A stretch of 21,279 bases of DNA from the NCBI GenBank assembly GCA_002409145.1, contig DHUL01000014.1:2210-23488 (forward strand). Reading direction: 5' to 3'. Of this stretch, positions 15,234 through 21,279 are shown in pieces; within the stretch, counting starts at the first letter, position 1, and each line of letters begins with the position of its first letter. The DNA is from Bacteroidales bacterium UBA5235 (lineage in GTDB: Bacteria; Bacteroidota; Bacteroidia; Bacteroidales; VadinHA17). The notes under the pieces are model-generated. The model was given only the letters and a program-made list of their open reading frames with translations, ran no database searches and was not told the origin of the DNA. The position numbers and the translations under genes were made by a program.

Positions 15234-15734
15234 ATGGCAGAAATCGGAAGATCAATTGTAAAGATGGATGTTGAGGAACTACTCACTCTCCTTAACAAGG
15301 CATTGGCCGACGAGTGGCTGGCGTACTACCAGTACTGGATCGGTGCAAAGGTTGTAAAAGGCCCGATGAAAGATGCAGTAATAGCTGAGCTTGAACTGCA
15401 CGCAACGGAGGAACTGGCACATGCTCTGCTGCTTGTGGGCAGGATAATACAGCTTGGAGGCACACCGGTGCTATCTCCGGATGAGTGGGGCAAAATCACC
15501 AATTGCGGATATGACGCCCCTGAAGATCCGTTCGTATCGGTGGTGCTCGACCAGAACATCAAGGGAGAACAGTGTGCCATCAGGGTGTATAACAAGCTCC
15601 TGGCATTAACAAGGGAAACTGATCCCATCACCTATAACATCATCCTTCAGATCCTCACCGATGAGGTTGAGCATGAAGAAGACCTTGTTGCTCTCAAGGA
15701 GGACTTTGATCTGATGATTGAGAGAAGAAAATAA
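15234..15734 (+). CDS. DPS-like ferritin (probable thioferritin/DPSL type)
   Basis: This 166-aa four-helix ferritin-like protein has the di-iron pattern in order: Glu27, Glu60 with His63 (ATEELAHAL), Glu112, and Glu144 with His147 (TDEVEHEED). Two cysteines flank the third helix, Cys91 (TNCGYDAP) and Cys114 (GEQCAI), spaced C-x22-C. That pair is reminiscent of the DPS-like thioferritins known from archaea and Bacteroides fragilis, which assemble as 12-mers, oxidise iron with hydrogen peroxide and protect DNA. The alternative is a bacterioferritin-like protein, but no heme-binding Met is obvious. The gene starts at the ATG at 15234, 46 bases after the YbaN gene, and is probably in the PerR-like operon or has a weak promoter of its own (TAACTTTC just upstream). 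Confidence 0.85.
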   Translation: MAEIGRSIVKMDVEELLTLLNKALADEWLAYYQYWIGAKVVKGPMKDAVIAELELHATEELAHALLLVGRIIQLGGTPVLSPDEWGKITNCGYDAPEDPFVSVVLDQNIKGEQCAIRVYNKLLALTRETDPITYNIILQILTDEVEHEEDLVALKEDFDLMIERRK

Positions 15735-15807
15735 ATAAAACGAAACCAATTAATTAAGTACCTATTTATCAGGGAAGAATAAATCTATGCCATGGCACCT
15801 GGATGTT

Positions 15808-15830
15808 GCGGCAGGCTTCTGGCCTGCCGC
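15808..15830. terminator. Bidirectional hairpin between ferritin and asnB
   Basis: GCGGCAGGC (15808-15816), loop TTCTG, GCCTGCCGC (15822-15830) is a perfect nine-pair GC-rich stem placed between two converging genes. The T tract after it on the plus strand is weak and none follows on the minus strand, so it may act as a terminator only partly or as an RNA-stabilising end. Confidence 0.6.
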
Positions 15831-15840
15831 TTCTGCATGG

Positions 15841-17505
15841 CTAATACGATTTAATGTGCACGTTCCGCACCGCGCGGCCCGAGGGTTCGTTCTGGTTGCG
15901 GAACGCCTCGTCCCATGCCAGCGCCTCGGCCGTGCTGCATGCCACAGAAGGCACAGAAGGCACTGTCAGGGCAGCCGTTTCAGACGGGAAATGCTCTGTA
16001 AATATCGACCGGTAGAAATACTCCTCCTTTGTCATTGGTGTGTTTAGCGGGAAACGGTAACGGGCTGTAGACATCATCTCATCGGTGACCTTCCCGGAAG
16101 TCAGCTGCTTCAGGGTATCAATCCAGTTGTAGCCCACCCCGTCAGAGAACTGCTCCTTCTGCCGCCACACAATATCATTCGGCAGGTAATCCTCAAAAGC
16201 TTTTCTCAGAACCCACTTCTCCATCCTGCCGTTTCCGGCCATCTTGTCAGCCGGGTTGAGCCTCATGGCCACGTCCAGGAACTCCTTGTCAAGGAAAGGT
16301 ACTCTCCCTTCCACCCCCCAGGCTGCAAGCGACTTGTTTGCGCGAAGGCAGTCATAGAGATGGAGCTTGGAGAGCTTACGCACCGTCTCCTCATGGAACT
16401 CACGCGGACCCGGCGCCCTGTGAAAGTAAAGGTACCCGCCGAAGACCTCATCAGCTCCCTCACCGGAAAGAACCATCTTCACTCCCATCGATTTTATTAC
16501 CCTTGCCATGAGGTACATGGGGGTTGAAGCTCTGACGGTTGTAACGTCATATGTCTCAAGGTAATATATGACATCGCGAACCGCATCCAGACCTTCCTGA
16601 ACCGTTATGTGTATCTCATGGTGAACCGTACCGATGTGGTCAGCCACCCTTCGTGCAGCAGCCAGGTCCGGCGATCCCTCCAACCCTATGGCGAAGGAGT
16701 GCAGCTGCGGCCACCATGCGTCAGCCTGGTCATCAGTCTCGATTCGCCTGGCTGCAAATTTTTTTGCAATGGCTGATATTACAGAACTGTCAAGCCCTCC
16801 CGAAAGCAGGACACCATATGGGACATCCGACATAAGCTGGCGGTGAACAGCTTGTTCAAGAGCATCGCGAAGGGCAACAATGTCAGTGCCATTTGATTCC
16901 ACTGCATCATAGGAGGTCCAGTCGCGATTATACCATCTCTTCATTATACCATCCCTGCTGTACAGGTAATGTCCCGGCGGGAAGGTCTCTATCTTCCTGC
17001 AGACGCCCTCCAGCGCCTTTAGCTCGGATGCGAAATAAAGGTTTCCGTACATATCCCATCCCAGATAAAAGGGAATGATGCCGATATGATCACGGGCTGC
17101 CAGGTAGCAGTCATTCTCCTCGTCATACAGCACAAATGCGAAGATTCCATTAAGCTCATCCAGAAAATCACAACCCCGGTCGGCATAGAGCGCGAGAATC
17201 ACCTCGCAGTCGGACCTGGTTGTAAAATCATAACTATCCCTGTAACGTTCACGTATCTCCCTGTGATTATAGATTTCACCGTTTACTCCAAGTATAAGCT
17301 TACGGTCCCGGCTGTACAGGGGTTGTCGGCCCGACTGCACATCAACTATTGAAAGTCGCTCATGGGCAATTATTGCCTTTTCTCCACTATAGATGCCAGA
17401 CCAGTCGGGGCCCCTGTGCCTCAGCCTGCCCGACATCTCCAATACCTTTGGCCGAAGCTCCTCAGCCCTGACTTTTAGGTCAAAAACACCAACAACACCA
17501 CACAT
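15841..17505 (-). CDS. asnB: Asparagine synthetase B (glutamine-hydrolysing)
   Basis: The length of 554 aa fits the AsnB family closely. It makes asparagine from aspartate, ATP and glutamine. The N-terminal class II amidotransferase domain starts with the catalytic Cys2 (MCGVVGVFD), with Arg50 (ERLSIVD), Asn75-Gly76-Glu77 (VNGEIYNH) and Asp99 forming the glutamine pocket. The synthetase domain has the PP-loop SGGLDS at 235-240 and the GEGADEVFGGYLYF motif. Near the C-terminus a tandem nine-base duplication (15943-15960) encodes PSVPSV, a low-complexity wrinkle in a variable tail. It is a single-gene unit, convergent with the ferritin gene; a TACATTTG element at 17537-17544 (minus strand) is its likely -7. 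Confidence 0.96.
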   Translation of the reverse strand: MCGVVGVFDLKVRAEELRPKVLEMSGRLRHRGPDWSGIYSGEKAIIAHERLSIVDVQSGRQPLYSRDRKLILGVNGEIYNHREIRERYRDSYDFTTRSDCEVILALYADRGCDFLDELNGIFAFVLYDEENDCYLAARDHIGIIPFYLGWDMYGNLYFASELKALEGVCRKIETFPPGHYLYSRDGIMKRWYNRDWTSYDAVESNGTDIVALRDALEQAVHRQLMSDVPYGVLLSGGLDSSVISAIAKKFAARRIETDDQADAWWPQLHSFAIGLEGSPDLAAARRVADHIGTVHHEIHITVQEGLDAVRDVIYYLETYDVTTVRASTPMYLMARVIKSMGVKMVLSGEGADEVFGGYLYFHRAPGPREFHEETVRKLSKLHLYDCLRANKSLAAWGVEGRVPFLDKEFLDVAMRLNPADKMAGNGRMEKWVLRKAFEDYLPNDIVWRQKEQFSDGVGYNWIDTLKQLTSGKVTDEMMSTARYRFPLNTPMTKEEYFYRSIFTEHFPSETAALTVPSVPSVACSTAEALAWDEAFRNQNEPSGRAVRNVHIKSY

Positions 17506-17536
17506 ACGATAAATTTAATATATGATTCAAAGGGAG

Positions 17537-17544
17537 CAAATGTA
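17537..17544 (-). promoter_or_regulatory. Candidate -7 element of the asnB promoter
   Basis: On the minus strand this reads TACATTTG, a full match to TAnnTTTG, 31 bases before the asnB ATG. No TTTG-type -33 box is seen at the expected distance. The rest of 17506-17713 is AT-rich and shows no gene. Confidence 0.4.
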
Positions 17545-17710
17545 ATTGTTTTGTATCGTATTTGGGGTATTTTAATTATTCTTTTTAAGCTGTTTGTGCT
17601 ATTTGGTATATTTCTTATATTTTTTCTTGATGATTCCCGAACAGTGAATGCCGGATATTACCTTGTCCTACAATTCTTTATGCCCTTCAGCCGGGTATTG
17701 TCAACACTAA

Positions 17711-17738
17711 TGCCTATTGCCTCTTGCCTACTGCCTTA
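17711..17738 (-). repeat. Heptanucleotide repeat tract overlapping the 3' end of the fumarase gene
   Basis: Four consecutive seven-base units of the form TGCCTNN (plus strand); on the minus strand they read as GGCAGTA-, GGCAAGA- and GGCAATA-type units. The tract covers the last codons of the fumarase gene, encoding AVGKRQ, and its TAG stop. A matching tract of the same family sits upstream of the same gene at 19374-19401. Confidence 0.8.
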
Positions 17739-19330
17739 TAGAAATCATTCCCCTTGTCATCGGTCAGTATGAATGCCGGCATGTTTCTGACAACGATCTT
17801 GCGGACGGCCTCCATGCCCAGATCTTCAAAGTCAACCACCTCAACCGATACTATGTTCTCTGCAGCCAGTATGGCGGCCGGACCTCCGACAGACCCCAGG
17901 TAGAAACCGCCATACTTTTTGCAGGCGTCGGTCACCTGCTGCGACCTGTTGCCCTTGGCCAGCATGATCATTGATCCGCCGAGACTCTGGAAGAGGTCTA
18001 CGTATGGATCCATCCGGCCGGCTGTTGTGGGCCCGAATGATCCGGAGGCCATACCCGCCGGCGTCTTAGCCGGCCCGGCATAGTATACCGGGTGGTTTTT
18101 AAAGTAGTCTGGCATCGGTTTGCCCTCATCGAGCAACTGCTTGATACGCGCATGGGCTATGTCACGGGCCACTATCAGGGTGCCGGTGAGGCTCAGGCGC
18201 GTCTTTACCGGGTGTTTGCTCAGCTCGGCAAGTATCTCCTTCATGGGGCGCTCCAAATTAATCTCCACCGGTTTGTCAAACTCCGGAGTCTTCTCCGGGA
18301 GGAATTTCCCGGGCTCTGTCTCAAGCTGTTCGATGAAGATGCCTTCAGTAGTGATCTTCCCCGTGATATTGCGATCAGCGCTGCAGCTGACGCCAATACC
18401 CACCGGACATGAAGCCGCATGACGCGGCAGGCGGATGACCCTGACATCATGAACAAAGTACTTCCCTCCAAACTGGGCACCTGCACCATACTCCCGGCAG
18501 ATCTTCTCAACCTTCTCCTCCCACTCCAGGTCGCGAAATGCACGACCGGCAGAATTTCCTGAGGTTGGCAGGTCATCAAGCCAGCCGGCCGAGGCCAGCT
18601 TCACCGTTTTGAGGGTCATCTCAGCCGAGGTGCCGCCGATGACCAGCGCAAGGTGATATGGCGGACAGGCGGCTGTGCCAATATCCTCAATCTTCTCCCG
18701 GATGAACTTGCTGAGCGAGGATTCGTTCAGAAGCGACTTCGACTGCTGGTAGAGGAAGGTCTTGTTGGCAGAACCACCGCCCTTGGCGATAAAGAGGAAA
18801 CGATACTCATCCCCCGGACATGAAGCTATGTCAATCTGTGCCGGAAGGTTGCTGCCGGTGTTCTTCTCCTCGAACATCGATGAGGGAACTATCTGTGAAT
18901 AGCGCAGGTTCTTTTCGTTGTAAGTCTCCCAGATGCCACGGCTGAGATGGAGAGCATCATCTATTCCCGTGTACACATCCTCTCCCTTCCAGGCCATCAC
19001 AATGGCCGTGCCTGTATCCTGGCACCACGGAAGCTTCCCTTCCGCCGAGATGACAGAGTTCCGGAGCATCACCCAGGCTACAAAGCGATCATTGTCCGTA
19101 GCCTCCGGATCACGAAGGATCTTTGCGAGCTTTTCAAGGTGCGTCGTGCGAAGGTAAAAATTGACATCGGCAAATGCCTGCCGTGCCAGTGTCCTGAGCG
19201 CTTCCGGCTGAACCTGAAGGATCTTCCTGCCGCAGCATTCAGTCATCCTGACATGATCAGCAGATATCCGGCGGTATTTCGTCACATCCCTGCTGTGCTG
19301 AAATGGCTTTTCATAGTTGAAATCTCCCAT
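17714..19330 (-). CDS. Class I fumarate hydratase (iron-sulfur, single-chain)
   Basis: This 538-aa protein has both halves of class I fumarase fused, as in FumA/FumB (about 548 aa), in contrast to two-subunit archaeal forms. It interconverts fumarate and malate in the cytoplasmic citric acid or reductive branch. The [4Fe-4S] ligands are Cys103 (LPWCQDTGTA), Cys222 (AACPPYHLALVIGG) and Cys316 (GVSCSADRNITGK). The C-terminal beta half has RDIAHARIKQLLDEGKPMPDYF, ASGSFGPTTAGRMDPYVD and KGNRSQQV. The cluster makes this enzyme oxygen-sensitive, fitting an anaerobe. The last six residues, AVGKRQ, are encoded by a heptanucleotide repeat, so the extreme C-terminus may vary between strains. The start ATG at 19330 has a good promoter just upstream. 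The exact gene name (fumA or fumB) cannot be decided. Confidence 0.95.
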   Translation of the reverse strand: MGDFNYEKPFQHSRDVTKYRRISADHVRMTECCGRKILQVQPEALRTLARQAFADVNFYLRTTHLEKLAKILRDPEATDNDRFVAWVMLRNSVISAEGKLPWCQDTGTAIVMAWKGEDVYTGIDDALHLSRGIWETYNEKNLRYSQIVPSSMFEEKNTGSNLPAQIDIASCPGDEYRFLFIAKGGGSANKTFLYQQSKSLLNESSLSKFIREKIEDIGTAACPPYHLALVIGGTSAEMTLKTVKLASAGWLDDLPTSGNSAGRAFRDLEWEEKVEKICREYGAGAQFGGKYFVHDVRVIRLPRHAASCPVGIGVSCSADRNITGKITTEGIFIEQLETEPGKFLPEKTPEFDKPVEINLERPMKEILAELSKHPVKTRLSLTGTLIVARDIAHARIKQLLDEGKPMPDYFKNHPVYYAGPAKTPAGMASGSFGPTTAGRMDPYVDLFQSLGGSMIMLAKGNRSQQVTDACKKYGGFYLGSVGGPAAILAAENIVSVEVVDFEDLGMEAVRKIVVRNMPAFILTDDKGNDFYKAVGKRQ

Positions 19331-19361
19331 GACTGTTTTGTTTTTAAGGGCTTTACTCTAT

Positions 19362-19393
19362 CAAAGATAGGAAGGCAATAGGCAGTAGGCAAT
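19362..19393 (-). promoter_or_regulatory. Candidate promoter of the fumarase gene, spacer made of heptamer repeats
   Basis: On the minus strand TATCTTTG (19369-19362) fully matches TAnnTTTG, 31 bases before the ATG. An ATTG at 19393-19390 sits 20 bases further upstream and can act as -33. Most of that spacer, and the ATTG itself, is repeat sequence, so a change in unit number would alter promoter geometry. Confidence 0.5.
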
Positions 19394-19401
19394 AGGCAGT
19401 A
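19374..19401 (+). repeat. Tandem heptanucleotide GGCARTA x4
   Basis: Four perfect seven-base units alternating GGCAATA and GGCAGTA (19374-19380, 19381-19387, 19388-19394, 19395-19401). The tract lies upstream of the fumarase gene, in inverted orientation to the related tract at its 3' end. This is a short tandemly repeated repetitive sequence. Confidence 0.9.
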
Positions 19402-19463
19402 GTGAAATAAGTTATTCAGAGCGCGTCTAAATAAGCAAATTCTATAAAAATTGTCGCTCAGGC

Positions 19464-19477
19464 CGAAAACGTTTGAA
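19464..19477. promoter_or_regulatory. LacI-family-like operator upstream of the sugar transporter
   Basis: CGAAAACGTTTGAA contains the perfect eight-base palindrome AAACGTTT (19467-19474) with a central CG, the hallmark of LacI/GalR-family operators (for example MalR or CcpA sites). It is about 130 bases upstream of the transporter start and about 130 bases upstream of the fumarase start, so the regulated gene is not certain. The regulator gene is not in the window. Confidence 0.4.
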
Positions 19478-19533
19478 ATAACCAAACCAACGCAAATGCC
19501 CGAAAAATAAGCATTTAGAAGCACGTGTAGGCT

Positions 19534-19563
19534 ATTGCCGAACCGGATTTTCGACTAATTTTG
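19534..19563 (+). promoter_or_regulatory. Candidate promoter of the sugar transporter/pgmB operon
   Basis: TAATTTTG at 19556-19563 fully matches TAnnTTTG; ATTG at 19534-19537 lies 18 bases before it and can serve as -33. Transcription would start near 19570, with a leader of about 38 bases before the ATG at 19608. Confidence 0.5.
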
Positions 19564-19607
19564 AATAGGTTATCGGAAAAGGGTATTAAACTAACAGCAA
19601 GACTATT

Positions 19608-21149
19608 ATGAATGTGATCTACAGACGCAAGCCACGGTTGTCAGGCTGGCAGATTTGGAACATGAGCTTTGGCTTCCTGGGCATCCAGTTCGGCTTCGCC
19701 CTTCAGAATGGCAACGTAAGCCGGATTTTTCAGACTCTGGGTGCAGAGATTGACAATATCCCCATACTCTGGATTGCAGCTCCCGTAACGGGACTGCTGG
19801 TACAACCCATTGTGGGTCACATGAGTGACCGTACTTGGAACCGTCTCGGGCGCCGTCGTCCATATTTCCTTACCGGTGCCATTCTTGCCTCCCTTGCACT
19901 GGCTATCATCACAAACTCACCAACATGGATTTTTGCAACTGTGATGCTGTGGATCATGGATGCGTCAATCAATATTTCCATGGAACCGTTCCGTGCATTC
20001 GTGGGTGACATGCTCTCATCGGAACAGAGAACGTCAGGATTTGCAATGCAGAGTTTCTTCATCGGAGTGGGTGCGGTCATAGGCAGTTTCCTTCCATGGA
20101 TGCTTGCCAACTGGTTCAACGTACCTGAGGTCCCCGCTGAGGGAAAGCTGATACCTTTCAACCTGAAGCTTTCATTTTACATCGGTTCTGCAGTGTTGTT
20201 CCTTGCAGTACTCTGGACCATAATCCGGACAAAGGAATACTCACCTGCAGAGCTTGAGGAATTTGAAAAGGGTGAAAAGATTGCCCGGGGTGAGCTACTG
20301 GCAGAGAAAGAAGTATCCGCGCAGGCAGAGACAGGCAGGAATATCAATTTTTACCGTCCCGGCCTGATATGGCTGTCCGTAGGCCTGCTGCTTACTATTA
20401 TCCTCTCGCAGGTAAACCTCGAGAAGGAATTGTATGTGGTTACCGGTGGCATATCACTCTTCGGATTGCTTCAGGTCATTGCAGGTTTTCTGAAGACTGG
20501 TGGTAAAGGCAGCAACGGGCTCAACAACATCCTCACCGACCTCAAGCATATGCCTGCCACCATGGCGCAGCTTGCCGTGGTGCAGTTCTTTACATGGTTT
20601 GCCCTTTTCTCCCTGTGGATATACACCACATCTGCTGTCACCTCCAAAATTTACGGTACAAGTGACACTGCCTCCCTTGCCTATAACGAAGGCGCCAACT
20701 GGGTGGGTGTGCTCTTCGGGGTGTACAACGGCTTTGCAGCGTTGGTGGCGTTCCTGCTTCCGGTGCTGGCGAAATACACCTCGCGCAAGATCACGCATAT
20801 GGTCTGCCTCCTGGTGGGCGGTGTGAGCCTCATGTCAATAAGCCTGATCAATTCACCCGGAATGCTGATCGTCCCGATGCTTGGAATCGGTCTTGCGTGG
20901 GCGAGCATCCTGTCAATGCCTTATGCCATACTGACGGGCTCACTGCCCCACAACAAGATGGGAATCTATATGGGCATCTTTAACTTTTTCATCGTTATAC
21001 CGCAGATTCTTGCAGCGAGCATCCTCGGAAGCATGGTCAAGCACCTCTTCTCGGGTAACACAATGCTGGCACTCGTGACCGGAGGGATCTCGATGATAAT
21101 TGCGGCTCTCTCGGTGAATTTTGTCAAAGATGTTGACGACAGAAGGTAA
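19608..21149 (+). CDS. MFS sugar transporter, SLC45/GPH-like (probable maltose or disaccharide permease)
   Basis: This 513-aa integral membrane protein has about 12 hydrophobic segments. The loop between helices 2 and 3 has the MFS motif A variant GHMSDRTWNRLGRRRPYF, typical of SLC45/plant-sucrose-transporter-like carriers. A long charged central loop (about residues 205-250, KEYSPAELEEFEKGEKI) separates the two six-helix bundles. In Bacteroidota these carriers sit next to beta-phosphoglucomutase and a GH65 phosphorylase, and the next gene here, two bases downstream, is pgmB. Import of maltose or trehalose-type disaccharides for phosphorolysis is therefore likely, though the substrate is inferred. 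The start ATG at 19608 opens directly into a basic N-terminus (MNVIYRRKPRLS). Confidence 0.88.
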   Translation: MNVIYRRKPRLSGWQIWNMSFGFLGIQFGFALQNGNVSRIFQTLGAEIDNIPILWIAAPVTGLLVQPIVGHMSDRTWNRLGRRRPYFLTGAILASLALAIITNSPTWIFATVMLWIMDASINISMEPFRAFVGDMLSSEQRTSGFAMQSFFIGVGAVIGSFLPWMLANWFNVPEVPAEGKLIPFNLKLSFYIGSAVLFLAVLWTIIRTKEYSPAELEEFEKGEKIARGELLAEKEVSAQAETGRNINFYRPGLIWLSVGLLLTIILSQVNLEKELYVVTGGISLFGLLQVIAGFLKTGGKGSNGLNNILTDLKHMPATMAQLAVVQFFTWFALFSLWIYTTSAVTSKIYGTSDTASLAYNEGANWVGVLFGVYNGFAALVAFLLPVLAKYTSRKITHMVCLLVGGVSLMSISLINSPGMLIVPMLGIGLAWASILSMPYAILTGSLPHNKMGIYMGIFNFFIVIPQILAASILGSMVKHLFSGNTMLALVTGGISMIIAALSVNFVKDVDDRR

Positions 21150-21151
21150 TC

Positions 21152-21279
21152 ATGGATCTGAGAGGATGCATTTTTGACCTCGACGGTGTCATAGTTGACA
21201 CCGCGAAATATCACTTCATGGCCTGGCGGCGTCTGGCAAAGGAGCTCGGTTTTATATTCACACTCGAAGATAATGAGGC
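21152..21279 (+). CDS. pgmB: Beta-phosphoglucomutase, N-terminal part (runs off the window)
   Basis: Only the first 42 codons are present. The opening MDLRGCIFDLDGVIVDTAKYHF carries the HAD-superfamily DxDGVxxDT motif in the exact beta-phosphoglucomutase form (nucleophile Asp9, acid/base Asp11), followed by the cap-domain start AWRRLAKELGF. The enzyme converts beta-glucose 1-phosphate, released by a disaccharide phosphorylase, to glucose 6-phosphate. It begins two bases after the transporter stop, so the genes are one operon; a GH65 maltose or kojibiose/trehalose phosphorylase is expected just downstream. Confidence 0.88.
   Translation, partial: MDLRGCIFDLDGVIVDTAKYHFMAWRRLAKELGFIFTLEDNE

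Noticed and set aside
15943..15960. Tandem nine-base duplication in asnB as a frameshift or phase-variable site
   Set aside because: Nine is a multiple of three, only two copies exist, and it lies in a variable C-terminal tail.
15787..16047. 86-codon plus-strand frame over the ferritin/asnB junction
   Set aside because: It runs through the hairpin and antisense to the intact end of asnB, with no family resemblance.
17551..17772. Small hydrophobic plus-strand protein between asnB and fumarase
   Set aside because: The hydrophobic residues follow from T-rich DNA, and the end of the frame is antisense to the fumarase gene and its repeat tract.

Overview
The window looks like a chromosomal segment of a member of the Bacteroidota, probably Bacteroidales or a close order. 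The reasons are several matches to the Bacteroidota promoter pattern (TAnnTTTG with an upstream TTG-type element), a GH92 alpha-mannosidase, a DUF6340-type lipoprotein, two Bacteroidota-style YceI proteins, outer-membrane barrels ending in Phe, and an SLC45-like sugar transporter followed directly by beta-phosphoglucomutase. I see no phage, transposon, CRISPR, rRNA or tRNA. The region reads as ordinary metabolic chromosome with a few unusual loci.

Layout. Positions 1-3156 (minus) hold the start of an S9-type peptidase lipoprotein, then an outer-membrane barrel with one heme-c motif that lies 24 bp downstream of a five-heme membrane-anchored cytochrome c. At 3461-4993 (plus) is an MIO-type aromatic amino acid lyase with two departures from the textbook active site (Ala-Cys-Gly triad, Asn-His selectivity pair). 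From 8007 down to 5094 (minus) lies a compact operon: YceI, outer-membrane barrel, second YceI, Rrf2 regulator with a four-cysteine cluster. Positions 8232-11618 (plus) hold a DUF6340-like lipoprotein and a secreted GH92 alpha-mannosidase. A DsbD-type thiol:disulfide reductase occupies 13941-11920 (minus) and has a good intrinsic terminator.

Positions 14328-15734 (plus) form an oxidative-stress cluster: a PerR-like Fur regulator, a YbaN/DUF454 membrane protein and a DPS-like 'thioferritin'. Asparagine synthetase B (17505-15841) and class I fumarase (19330-17714) follow on the minus strand. The window ends with a divergent maltose-type module, an MFS transporter plus the start of pgmB, preceded by a LacI-family-like palindrome.

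How the genes may work together. Several loci concern redox and iron: the multiheme cytochromes, Fe-S Rrf2, DsbD, PerR/thioferritin and oxygen-sensitive [4Fe-4S] fumarase. This suits an anaerobic or microaerophilic organism that respires and meets oxygen occasionally. The most interesting points are the lyase active site, the YceI-barrel-YceI-Rrf2 operon, the PerR-like protein lacking one Cys pair, and heptanucleotide GGCARTA repeats that lie in the putative fumarase promoter and also encode its C-terminal tail.
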